IMG/VR virus record: IMGVR_UViG_3300021376_000374
Coordinates: 1-22,770 of that record
Length of the DNA stretch: 22,770 nucleotides
Strand: one strand, 5' to 3'
Origin: a virus
A program made the position numbers and the translations under genes. Of this stretch, positions 13,818 to 22,025 are shown one piece after another. The notes below the pieces were generated by a model that saw only the letters and a list, made by a program, of their open reading frames with translations, had not been told where the DNA came from and did not search any database. The first letter of the stretch is position 1. Every line of letters begins with the position of its first letter.

Positions 13818-15134
13818 ATGATAGGTTCAAAAGAGTCACTACAGTTTAATCGATTTGAAATTATCTCTAATCAAGATGGAAAGTCCATAGATCTTCGTTC
13901 GGGAACTCCTAGAATCGAATATCGTGAGAGTGTTTTTACTCCCTTTGTGACAATCACCGCTGCAATCGTTGATACTGGTAATGCCTCTGCTGCAGATGGA
14001 GAATCATCAGGAACTATAAGTGTATTAAATTCAATTAAGTGTCAAGGAACAGAAAAGATATTGTTTAATATTGAGGATGGAAATGGAAATAAAATTAAAT
14101 TAGATAAAGATTCTGACTTGAGAGTAGATACCACAAGTCTAATTACAGAATCATTTAAGAGTACATCGTTCATATTATCAGTGGTTTCAAAAGAAGTATA
14201 TGATAATACTCTATTAGAACGCAGATGTAGAACCAATTATAGTGGTAAAATATCTGATATCGCAAAAACAATCATCCAGCAAACTTTAAGATCGAATAGA
14301 AAAATTTTTGTAGATAATACATTAAACACATTAAGTGAATCTGGAAAGGATAGATTTCCATTTGAGATGCTTCTTTATATTCAGAAATTAGGAATACCAG
14401 ATATTCAAAATGCAAAAGGAAATATGGCAGGATATCTATTTTGGCAAACCTCAGAGGGATATCATTTTAAGTCTCTTGATAAACTTTTTGATAAAACTGG
14501 AAAAAAAATTAAAAAATATATTTTAAATCACAGAGTTGATAATCAAACTCTTCCTCCAGGATATGATGATAAGATTCTTTATCATAAAGCGAATAGAACA
14601 ACTCAAGGGGTTCAGCAATTCTATTCTGGAGCATTTGGAACAGTTATCGAATTTTTTGATCCAGTAACTCAAACATACACAAAAGCAGCACCGTTCACTG
14701 CGAAAGAAAAAGGAAATGGCATCATTGCTGCGAAAACTTTACCTGTTGTGAACTCTGACTACGAAGGTCAAACAACAGTTAGGATTGTTACTCAAGCAGC
14801 CAAAGGACAACTTGTAATTCCTGGAGATTCATACGAGCAGCAAAATGAAAAGAAAACACAAGAGAATTTTAGTGTAGAAGAAATTTTACAACAATCCAAA
14901 CAAAATTATCGTCAGAAATTTAATATGTCTGTAGATATTATTATTTCTGCCGATTTTAGTTTACACGCTGGAGATTTAGTTCATTGTGATTTTCCTCAAC
15001 CATCTACAACAAGAACAGTTAGACAGAGTCCTATCAGTAGTGGCATATATATGATATCAGATCTTTGCCATTTTGGGACCAGATCAAAAACTTTTACAGG
15101 TCTTCATTTGGTGAGAGATTCTTACGGTAAATAA
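13818..15134 (+). CDS. 27: gp27-like baseplate hub protein
   Basis: A 438-residue protein resembling the T4 gp27 hub (391 residues), the trimeric ring that holds the gp5 spike. Supporting segments are FVTITAAIVDTGN near residue 45, TSFILSVVSKEVYDNTLLERRCRTNYSGKISDIA (115-150) and the GYLFWQTSEGYHFKSLDKLFD segment (~205-226), which is typical of gp27-type hubs. The C-terminal part contains an HAGDLVHCDFP strand. It precedes the gp5-like spike gene by one small gene, as expected for partners. T4 gp27 also forms the bridge between six-fold wedges and the three-fold spike. A distant gpD/VgrG N-domain-like fold is likely; the exact homology needs a profile search. Confidence 0.65.
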   Translation: MIGSKESLQFNRFEIISNQDGKSIDLRSGTPRIEYRESVFTPFVTITAAIVDTGNASAADGESSGTISVLNSIKCQGTEKILFNIEDGNGNKIKLDKDSDLRVDTTSLITESFKSTSFILSVVSKEVYDNTLLERRCRTNYSGKISDIAKTIIQQTLRSNRKIFVDNTLNTLSESGKDRFPFEMLLYIQKLGIPDIQNAKGNMAGYLFWQTSEGYHFKSLDKLFDKTGKKIKKYILNHRVDNQTLPPGYDDKILYHKANRTTQGVQQFYSGAFGTVIEFFDPVTQTYTKAAPFTAKEKGNGIIAAKTLPVVNSDYEGQTTVRIVTQAAKGQLVIPGDSYEQQNEKKTQENFSVEEILQQSKQNYRQKFNMSVDIIISADFSLHAGDLVHCDFPQPSTTRTVRQSPISSGIYMISDLCHFGTRSKTFTGLHLVRDSYGK

Positions 15135-15140
15135 ACAATC

Positions 15141-15356
15141 ATGGACAGAACACTTCAACAACACATTAATGATGATCGTGACGAATTGGATAACCCCAGC
15201 ACAAACTCTCAGCGTCGCCGTCATCTTGAGAGTGAATTAGATTCTTTAGAGAAGTATCAAGCAAATCATCCTGATGAAGATCATGATCCAAATGCATTAG
15301 AATTATATTGCGATGATCATCCAGATGCATCTGAATGTAGAGTTTATGAGGATTAA
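15141..15356 (+). CDS. small acidic conserved protein, unknown function
   Basis: A 71-residue, highly acidic protein (MDRTLQQHINDDRDEL...). It has an Arg-rich RRRHLESEL helix, then DHDPNALELYCDDHPDA with two Cys in the last 20 residues (LYC and SEC) that could form a disulfide or bind metal. I recall similar small proteins in cyanophage tail clusters but know no function. It lies tightly between the gp27-like hub (6 bases) and the gp5-like gene (7 bases), so it may assist hub or spike assembly. This is inferred from position. Confidence 0.65.
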   Translation: MDRTLQQHINDDRDELDNPSTNSQRRRHLESELDSLEKYQANHPDEDHDPNALELYCDDHPDASECRVYED

Positions 15357-15363
15357 GTGAGGG

Positions 15364-18300
15364 ATGAACCAATACACTGGCAATGCAGGAGAACAAAGTA
15401 ATCAACAACTTTTTGAGTACATCTTAAACTCTAATCCAACTTTTAAACCACAAATTGCTCAGATTGCAGATGAAGATGGGTATTTGTCTGGTATTCCTGA
15501 TCGAAAATATACCGTAGCAGGATTATCTACAGATATTATTTTAAGAAGATATAAAATTAGAATATGCTCAATGCATGATTCTACAACTCCTATCACTGAT
15601 TTGCCATGGGCATATGGTAAATTAACTACATCTGGTCTTAGAAGAGAGTCAGTTGGAATAACAGTTTATCCTAAAAATACATACGTTACAGTTTTTCAAA
15701 ATCCTGACACTGGAGATTACTACATTGATGAGGTTCGTGCAAATACATTACCTAATCTCTCCAATGATGACTCTGAGAATGTTTGTAAACCTAGAACTGG
15801 TATAGTTCCAGGGTCACTTCATTATGAGATTTCAACAACCGCACAAAACCCAAAGGGAAACGGTAGAGCTCGTGGAGGAGAACTTAATCTAACTGTTCCT
15901 AATAAAGCTGGTGAGCAGCAAAATGTAACAAATGAAACTATTATATTAGGTCAGGGTTGTAAGAAAGTTAATACTGAAGCTATTAATAAAGAAATTTCAA
16001 ACTTAATCAAAGATGTTGAAAATTTAAGAACAGGATTATTAGGTGATGATAGTTTTTTAACAACTAGTCAAAATTTTATAAATGATGTTCAGTCTAAAGT
16101 TAATGATGCCTCTGCCAAGTTATCAAATCTCACGGCATGGTTAATTCAAGAATTAAGAAAATATATCAATAGAAAAGTCAATGCGGGGATTAGAGATTTA
16201 ACTGGCAATGCTCCTTTAAGTTCCAGATATTTAATCAATGAAGTCACAAAGGAATCATTGAATACTATCTCCTGTCTTTTTGTAAAACTATTACAGAATC
16301 TTGAAAATATTATCAGACAAATTTTGAATGCAATTATTGATAGAGTTGTTAATACTGCTCAGTGTGTTTTAGAAAACTTACTTGGCAACTTAATCGGACA
16401 AATTGTTTCTCAATTAACCTCTGCAATTAATGGTATTTTAGGTCCAATATCAAGTCTTCTTGGTTCTATTATTTCTTTTACAAGTGAAACCTTAGATTTT
16501 GTAATTTCAATTTTAGATTTCTTAGAATGTAAAGTTGAGAATGTATGTCCAATTCCTAAGGAATGGAACTTTTTGGAAGGAGCTCCACCACCCATACCAT
16601 CTATAGATTTCAATAGGGTGTTCAATGCAGCTAGAAGCGTTGTTGATAGTGCGGTTGGAGTAGTCAACATACCAGAGAATTTGAGCAATTTTAATTTTAA
16701 TGTTGATGTGGATGGTGCTATCGTTGGTGCGGCTGGATGTTTAGGATTTGGTCCCGAAGCATGTGGGGCACCTAATGTTGTTTTTTGGGGAGGTAAAGGT
16801 TCTGGTGGAACTGGAAATGCAGTTCTCAATGCGGCAGGTGATATCATTGGAGTAGACATTATTACACCAGGAAACTATACTTCAGCTCCTGTCATTGCGT
16901 TTGAAGATAATTGTGGAAATGGTGTTGGGGCATATGGAATTCCTATTTTAGGAGATGTGGTTGGTATAATAACAGCATCTGATGGAACAACTGGCATCGG
17001 AACAACAACGCTCCCTGGAACAACAACGCTCCCTGGAACAACTGGTATCGGAACAACAACGCTCCCTGGAACAACAACGCTCTCTGGAACAACTGGTATC
17101 AGAACAACAACGCTCCCTGGAACAACTGGCATCGGAACAACAGCAATAGTAACGGGTATTACTGATGTTGTGATGATTAAAACTGGATATGGATATCTTC
17201 CAGCTCCAGACGGTTCTAAAGGAGGAATGAATAGAACTTGGGCAGGTCGTTGTCAAACTATTGTGAGAAGAGCGAATGGAAATTGGGATCCTGTATATAG
17301 TGAGGGACAACTTATTAAATTATTATTTGGAGACATGATACAACTTCCTGGTAAGGGAGAAGTTTATATTGACTGCGATTTTACCGCAGCAAAATTACCA
17401 GGATGTAATGTAGTTGGAACATTGACTTGCTTAAAAAGCATGATTGGATTTGATGATGGTAGAGGAGGAATAAAATCTCAACTTCCGAATATAAAAAGTA
17501 TGGTTGGTTTTGACGATCTTAGAGGATCGAGTCTAGAGAACACTCCACCAATTCCTCCAGATCATAAAAGACGAGTTGATGAATTGATGAAAACGACAGA
17601 AGCAATTGAGGCATTTGAAAGAGAAAGAGTTTTGGTAGAACAAGGGGTAATCACTGGAATATATCGTCCAGATCAATTTGGATTCTATAATGATTATCCA
17701 TATGCGAAGGAACTTGGATTTACAGATCAAGACATTAGATTTTACATTGAAGGTTTCTACTCAAAGATATTGGGCAAGAGAGTTGGACCTTTGATGCAAG
17801 TTGTACTAGGTGATCCAAACTTTGGTCCTTTACCCAAGTATCTCACTGGTAACGGAGGTGCTGGAGTATTTGATTATGAGAATGACTATCCATATGCAGT
17901 TTCCCTTGGATTTACTGATCAGGATATTCGTTACTATTTGGAAAATTTCTATACTGGAATTATTGCGGATGATATGCGGAGAAAATTAAATGATCCAAGT
18001 TGGGGAAGAATACCTGAGTTTTATGTAACGATTACTGCACCAGGTTGTCCACCAGAAAATCCTCCAAAGGACGATTATGGTGTAATTCCTATCATTAAAG
18101 ATATCTATATTGAACAAGGTGGATTTGGATACAAACCTGAGGATACTGCGACTCTTCTAGATTGCGTTGGAAATCCAGATGCGGCAACGAAACTTGAGTT
18201 TGATGTTGATCAGAACGGATCAATTATCAAAATGAGAGTTATTCAATCTGGAACGAACTTTGCATGTGTTCCTGAGATTAGAATGAATACTAAAACAGGA

Positions 18301-18762
18301 TACAACGCAAGACTCAAACCCATTCTTAGATTTAGAAAAGAATTTGAAGATGATGTTCCAGCTGGAACTGTTCCACTCAAAGTTATTGATTGTGTAGGCA
18401 CTCCTCGTCGAGAAATTAAAGCATTACCAACTCCAAAGTCTATTGTCACTACTCGTGCCGATACAACTTCAACCACTACAGGATCAACAGCAGCCGCGAG
18501 TCCTTCGACTTCGGCAAGGGTAACAACTTCAACAATAACTTCAACTCCAACAACAACTCAAACAACAACTCCAACAACTCCAACTCCATCTCCTTCGCCA
18601 ACTCCAACTCCATCTCCTTCGCCAACTCCAACTCCATCTCCTTCACCAACACCAACACCATCCCCTTCACCAGCACCAACACCATCCCCTTCACCAGCAC
18701 CATCTCCATCACCGACCCCTCCATCACCACCACCCTCTCCACCTCCCTATTATGGATATTAG
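15364..18762 (+). CDS. giant gp5-like OB-fold spike protein with repeat tracts
   Basis: A 1132-residue protein. Residues ~35-125 look like a gp5/VgrG OB-fold (IRICSMHD..., LPWAYGKL, YVTVFQNPDTGDYYI). A long amphipathic then hydrophobic helical region follows (~200-400), rich in Ile, Leu and Val. Next come a Gly-rich region, a T-G-rich repeat (541-590), two copies of a DYPYA...LGFTDQDIR module (~773-880), a C-rich part, and a Thr-rich plus Pro-rich tail ending PPYYGY, made of TPTPSPSP units. T4 gp5 has OB, lysozyme and beta-helix parts; only the OB part is visible here. It probably forms the spike or a spike-attached fibre. The repeats are low complexity and may vary between strains. Confidence 0.65.
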   Translation: MNQYTGNAGEQSNQQLFEYILNSNPTFKPQIAQIADEDGYLSGIPDRKYTVAGLSTDIILRRYKIRICSMHDSTTPITDLPWAYGKLTTSGLRRESVGITVYPKNTYVTVFQNPDTGDYYIDEVRANTLPNLSNDDSENVCKPRTGIVPGSLHYEISTTAQNPKGNGRARGGELNLTVPNKAGEQQNVTNETIILGQGCKKVNTEAINKEISNLIKDVENLRTGLLGDDSFLTTSQNFINDVQSKVNDASAKLSNLTAWLIQELRKYINRKVNAGIRDLTGNAPLSSRYLINEVTKESLNTISCLFVKLLQNLENIIRQILNAIIDRVVNTAQCVLENLLGNLIGQIVSQLTSAINGILGPISSLLGSIISFTSETLDFVISILDFLECKVENVCPIPKEWNFLEGAPPPIPSIDFNRVFNAARSVVDSAVGVVNIPENLSNFNFNVDVDGAIVGAAGCLGFGPEACGAPNVVFWGGKGSGGTGNAVLNAAGDIIGVDIITPGNYTSAPVIAFEDNCGNGVGAYGIPILGDVVGIITASDGTTGIGTTTLPGTTTLPGTTGIGTTTLPGTTTLSGTTGIRTTTLPGTTGIGTTAIVTGITDVVMIKTGYGYLPAPDGSKGGMNRTWAGRCQTIVRRANGNWDPVYSEGQLIKLLFGDMIQLPGKGEVYIDCDFTAAKLPGCNVVGTLTCLKSMIGFDDGRGGIKSQLPNIKSMVGFDDLRGSSLENTPPIPPDHKRRVDELMKTTEAIEAFERERVLVEQGVITGIYRPDQFGFYNDYPYAKELGFTDQDIRFYIEGFYSKILGKRVGPLMQVVLGDPNFGPLPKYLTGNGGAGVFDYENDYPYAVSLGFTDQDIRYYLENFYTGIIADDMRRKLNDPSWGRIPEFYVTITAPGCPPENPPKDDYGVIPIIKDIYIEQGGFGYKPEDTATLLDCVGNPDAATKLEFDVDQNGSIIKMRVIQSGTNFACVPEIRMNTKTGYNARLKPILRFRKEFEDDVPAGTVPLKVIDCVGTPRREIKALPTPKSIVTTRADTTSTTTGSTAAASPSTSARVTTSTITSTPTTTQTTTPTTPTPSPSPTPTPSPSPTPTPSPSPTPTPSPSPAPTPSPSPAPSPSPTPPSPPPSPPPYYGY
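16984..17133 (+). repeat. nested 15/18-base tandem repeats in the spike gene
   Basis: Nine units in order 15-18-18-15-18-18-15-18-15: 15-mers GGAACAACTGGYATC (4 copies) and 18-mers GGAACAACAACGCTCCCT (5 copies, two with a single change). They encode GTTGI and GTTTLP blocks. The units share their first 8 bases, so one probably arose from the other by slippage. Confidence 0.9.
18577..18696 (+). repeat. five 24-base tandem repeats coding TPTPSPSP
   Basis: Five consecutive 24-base units; the first two are identical and later ones diverge progressively. They encode TPTPSPSP four times, then APTPSPSP, continuing into a Pro-rich end. The pattern is consistent with recent expansion at the 5' end and older copies at the 3' end. 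Confidence 0.9.
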
Positions 18763-18875
18763 TGATAAATAGAAAAAATCACTCACATTCTTTTGTCATA
18801 AAGACATCTTGACAAACAAAATTAGTGAGGAAAAAATTTATTTTTATCAACTCATTTATATCTTTAAATTAACAA
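18763..18875 (+). other. 113-base leader region before the beta-helix gene
   Basis: It holds the late box (18764-18771), framed by AGTGAT/ATCACT (18761-18766 and 18778-18783), and a TTTGTC/GACAAA inverted pair (18792-18797 and 18811-18816). A TTGACA at 18809 has no good -10 partner. No gene seen. Confidence 0.5.
18764..18771 (+). promoter_or_regulatory. late promoter box GATAAATA
   Basis: GATAAATA begins two bases after the TAG stop (18760-18762) of the spike gene. It lies 104 bases before the ATG at 18876, so the transcript would have a long leader. Confidence 0.5.
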
Positions 18876-19514
18876 ATGACATATAGTAATCCAAATACAG
18901 GTGAAACTCAATGTAAAAGTTTTAATTATTTTGGAACCACCGAAGGAGAAGTTTGTTTTGGTGATGTGATGAAAAATAACGTCAAGATGTCTGTCTTGAT
19001 TAGTCGTATTTTTCCATCTAGATTTAAAAATCGTCAATATATTGGACTGGTTCAAGATGGTAAATTGGATGGATCTATTTTAAATGTCGCTCCAGCAACT
19101 TATCAGGTTTATTGTGGGGAAGAAGCAGTAGATAATGTTGCTGGTTATTTTTATGCAAAAAATGGTGACTTGATTTTACAAGCTCCTAGTGGGAGAATTC
19201 GTTTGATTGCTAAAGATATCGATATTGAATCTACCGGAAATGGAACTGATACTGGATGGGTAAATATTAGATCTAACGCTGCCATCGATCTTAGTTCCCC
19301 AAGAATTCAATTGGATGCCGCAGATTCTTTAGCGTTTGGTGGAGAGAGAGATGTAAGCATTAGTGTTCCCGGTGAGTATAAAATAACCTGTGGTAATTTT
19401 AAAGTTGTGGAAACTCCCGATGTTTCTCCAATTACAAGTCCACTGGGTAGTGGTTCAAATTCCATCAAACAAACTTTAGAGGGAATTAGAAAATTAATCG
19501 AGAGTATTAGATAA
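18876..19514 (+). CDS. beta-helix spike-like protein (gp5 C-terminal / VgrG type)
   Basis: A 212-residue protein. Residues ~90-170 alternate hydrophobic and polar residues in short turns: YFYAKNGDLILQAPSGRIRL, IAKDIDIES, VNIRSNAAIDLSS, PRIQLDAADSL. This is the pattern of the triple-stranded beta-helix of gp5C and VgrG spikes. The C-terminus is a short helix (IKQTLEGIRKLIESIR). It lies directly after the OB-fold gene and 2 bases before the next gene, so it may be the needle part of the same spike. A late box stands at 18764. The beta-helix call is by pattern; a modelled trimer would settle it. Confidence 0.6.
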   Translation: MTYSNPNTGETQCKSFNYFGTTEGEVCFGDVMKNNVKMSVLISRIFPSRFKNRQYIGLVQDGKLDGSILNVAPATYQVYCGEEAVDNVAGYFYAKNGDLILQAPSGRIRLIAKDIDIESTGNGTDTGWVNIRSNAAIDLSSPRIQLDAADSLAFGGERDVSISVPGEYKITCGNFKVVETPDVSPITSPLGSGSNSIKQTLEGIRKLIESIR

Positions 19515-19516
19515 GT

Positions 19517-20542
19517 ATGGAAGTATCAGACGTACACGTAGGAAAACAATTACAAGTAAATTTCACTCCAGCAGGATCTCCAACTGTTCCTCCACTTTGT
19601 TTTGGATTTGGACCCACTGCAGTTCCTGGAACTGGTTCTTTTAATGGCGCAGTTTTAATTGGAAGTCCATTAAGTTTTCCAATTCCAAACGTTCCCGAAG
19701 CAGCATTGATGGTTGGAAGACCTCTTATAAAAGATAATCCATTAGCTGCCGCAGCTCCGTCAATTTTTAAAGTAACCTCTAGAGCATCACATCTTCCAGT
19801 TGGTACTCCAATTGATGTCATGCTTGGCGATCCAACAGGACCTGTTGGTGTTACATGTTTTTGTGGTATACAACCATTTACAGTTCAATCTGCTGCAATT
19901 GAACTTCTTACTATTGCTTATAACTTAATTGCTCCAGCTAGAAGTGAAATCGGTGCCTCATCTGATATTGGCGCCAAAGTTTTTAGTGGAGCAAAAACTA
20001 GTTTATCTGCCGACTTTAAATTTGGAGTAGCATTTAATGGCGCTCCTAGTTTTGGTGTTGCGCCAAAAGAGTTTCCCGATTTCTCAAGTAAAATTGGTAG
20101 TGTAAACGTAACTAGTCTTAATGCAACGTACGCGCAAGTACTTAGAAAAAAGGATTTTGATATAGAACATCCAAATAAAAAAGGGTGGAGATTAAGACAT
20201 GTTTGTATTGAAGGTCCAACCGCTGATGTTTATATTAGGGGAAAATTGGTAGACTCAAATATAATTGAATTGCCATCATATTGGAATGGACTGGTAAATC
20301 CAGAAACAATTACGATAAATTTAACTCCAATTGGCGCTTATCAAGAATTATTTGTAGAAAAAATAGAATGGGGTAAAAAAATTATTGTAAAAAATAATTC
20401 CGGTGGAATAATTAATTGCAGTTATTTAATTCAGGCTGAGAGAATTGACGTTGAGAAAAATATTGTAGAGTATGAAGGTAATTATGAAGATTATCCAGGA
20501 GATAATTCTGAATATATGAGCACCATAATCAAAAATAAATAA
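19517..20542 (+). CDS. virion structural protein with C-terminal beta module
   Basis: A 341-residue protein. The first ~185 residues are rich in Gly, Pro, Ala and Val (for example VPPLCFGFGPTAVPG and PVGVTCFCGIQPF) and not recognised. From about residue 210 the sequence FDIEHPNKKGWRLRHVCIEG starts a module seen in cyanophage fibre and structural proteins: an RG-containing strand, an I-E-L-P-S-Y-W segment, a V-N-P-E-T-I-T-I strand, LTPIGAYQELFV and a closing AERIDVEKNIVEYEG. The separate small protein at 22026 is built from the same module. It follows the beta-helix gene by 2 bases. It is probably a spike- or fibre-associated virion protein; function is not known. Confidence 0.6.
   Translation: MEVSDVHVGKQLQVNFTPAGSPTVPPLCFGFGPTAVPGTGSFNGAVLIGSPLSFPIPNVPEAALMVGRPLIKDNPLAAAAPSIFKVTSRASHLPVGTPIDVMLGDPTGPVGVTCFCGIQPFTVQSAAIELLTIAYNLIAPARSEIGASSDIGAKVFSGAKTSLSADFKFGVAFNGAPSFGVAPKEFPDFSSKIGSVNVTSLNATYAQVLRKKDFDIEHPNKKGWRLRHVCIEGPTADVYIRGKLVDSNIIELPSYWNGLVNPETITINLTPIGAYQELFVEKIEWGKKIIVKNNSGGIINCSYLIQAERIDVEKNIVEYEGNYEDYPGDNSEYMSTIIKNK
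20534..20541 (+). promoter_or_regulatory. late promoter box AATAAATA
   Basis: AATAAATA overlaps the stop codon (TAA 20540-20542) of the preceding gene and ends 25 bases before the ATG at 20567. Confidence 0.55.
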
Positions 20543-20566
20543 AGTATATAATTATTGAATCTAATT

Positions 20567-22021
20567 ATGAATACGGATAGAGTTTTTGATATAACTAAGG
20601 TTGTTAATACTAAAATTCAACAACAAGAAGATGTAATTAAATTTGCAAAACAAAACATCGTTATACTTGATGATGCAAGAGAACCTTATTATGCAGCTTT
20701 AAAAAATGTAGATACAAGTCTTTATAGAAGTATAGAAGATGTTAATAATACTTTAGTTGCTGTCACATCTGCATATCAAGAAAGAATCAATGTAGGTTGT
20801 AGAACAGATTTATTTTGGGTTCAAACTGGTGTTACCCCTATTGCTGCTCCTGGTCCTGGTGGATATGTGAATGAATACTCATATCAGTGTATAAACATTA
20901 ATTATGTTGGTTATTCAACGACTCACACATTACCAGTTGCAGTTGGTGTAGGAACGACTACTGGTGCTCCAATACCAAGTAAGCATGGATATGAAACTGA
21001 TAATCTGCACGGATTGAAAGTTTACAATGAACCATACATGGAGGACTTATTAAGCACATACATAGGTTCTGGTATTGGAACTATCGGTGCCGGTTCTACT
21101 GCTTTGTATATAATGGCGCCAATTGACGCAGGAGGAATTTCAGGATTAGAAGTTGGGCAAATTGTACAATCATCTAAATCATTAATGTTTCCCAGTAATG
21201 TGAATACGATTGTTGCAATTGGAACGACAACTAGGAATTTGTCAACTATACCAAGTTCCGGTGTAACAACAAATTCTAGTACTATTAATGTTCTATATTT
21301 GGAAGATTCTGCAGTTTTGTCCGCTAAAAATCCAGAGGATGATAATACATATGTTACTTTCACCATTCTTATAGATCCGGATAATATTCCAGATGATTTT
21401 TCGTTAGAATTTGCATCTTCTCCGTATACACCACAAACAGTGAATATGATGAGCAGTAATACTATTGGAGCAGGAATATCTATTGCTTATGTAAATAATG
21501 GAGATCCAAATGTTTCGGTGCAGTGGAATCATTTTTTAAATGGATTTCAAAATCCAAACGATCTTAGACCTGGGCAAATAGTGACTCCACCAATAGTTGG
21601 AGCGGGAATTACTCACTATAGGGTTGGATTTTCATCTAGACCTGCAGTTTACAATAATAGTGGTTTATTCGATCATTATGCTGTTGAAGGAGAAACTGTC
21701 ACTACAACTGAAAATTTTGGAGTTTTATTCTCTCCAATAGTAAATGAACCCATTTCAATAGCTTGTACTGCACAAGAAAATGCACTTACTAATGCAATTA
21801 CAGTTAGAAATAATAAAGAATCTCAATTTTCCTCTGGATTCTCAACTTTTGCTTCAACACTTAATTTGTCCAATGCACTAAAGGAAGATGTATCTGAAAT
21901 TAATTCAAGAATATGGGCATTTAGAATGCAAATAGGGAAAGCTAAAGAAAATAGAGTTAAATACAATTCATTTTCTTCAACAATTAACGATTCAACAAAT
22001 AAAGATTTGATTAACGGATAA
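20567..22021 (+). CDS. fibre-like virion structural protein
   Basis: A 484-residue protein. The ATG at 20567 is preferred over a TTG 12 bases earlier. Residues ~1-65 form a helical, coiled-coil-like start (TKIQQQEDVIKFAKQNIVIL...). The middle is beta-rich with G-I-G-T-T-T and V-G-V-G-T-T-type turns. The last ~80 residues are helical again (LNLSNALKEDVSEINSRIWAF...). A helix-beta-helix layout is common in trimeric fibres and connectors, but I recognise no named family. It has its own late box and lies between two proteins that share a beta module, which suggests a role in the same structure. Confidence 0.6.
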   Translation: MNTDRVFDITKVVNTKIQQQEDVIKFAKQNIVILDDAREPYYAALKNVDTSLYRSIEDVNNTLVAVTSAYQERINVGCRTDLFWVQTGVTPIAAPGPGGYVNEYSYQCININYVGYSTTHTLPVAVGVGTTTGAPIPSKHGYETDNLHGLKVYNEPYMEDLLSTYIGSGIGTIGAGSTALYIMAPIDAGGISGLEVGQIVQSSKSLMFPSNVNTIVAIGTTTRNLSTIPSSGVTTNSSTINVLYLEDSAVLSAKNPEDDNTYVTFTILIDPDNIPDDFSLEFASSPYTPQTVNMMSSNTIGAGISIAYVNNGDPNVSVQWNHFLNGFQNPNDLRPGQIVTPPIVGAGITHYRVGFSSRPAVYNNSGLFDHYAVEGETVTTTENFGVLFSPIVNEPISIACTAQENALTNAITVRNNKESQFSSGFSTFASTLNLSNALKEDVSEINSRIWAFRMQIGKAKENRVKYNSFSSTINDSTNKDLING

Positions 22022-22025
22022 AATT

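Noticed and set aside
14501-14525. A-rich runs in the gp27-like gene as a frameshift site
   Set aside because: No alternative frame of useful length opens after them.
15126-15133. GGTAAATA at the gp27-like stop as a late box
   Set aside because: It departs from the motif and lies only 7 bases before the next ATG, too close for a normal leader.
16984-17133. CRISPR-like array
   Set aside because: Units are contiguous with no spacers and keep the reading frame; this is a coding minisatellite.
16410-17310. Long minus-strand open frames opposite the spike gene, including a Val/Pro-rich and a Cys/Ser-rich one
   Set aside because: They mirror the repeat-rich plus-strand gene, have no ribosome site and show no protein family features.
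18792-18816. TTTGTC/GACAAA pair as a terminator after the spike gene
   Set aside because: The loop is 13 bases, the stem only 6 and no T-run follows.
18809-18837. TTGACA before the beta-helix gene as a sigma70 promoter
   Set aside because: The hexamer at 17 bases is AAAAAT, a poor -10, and the gene already has a late box.
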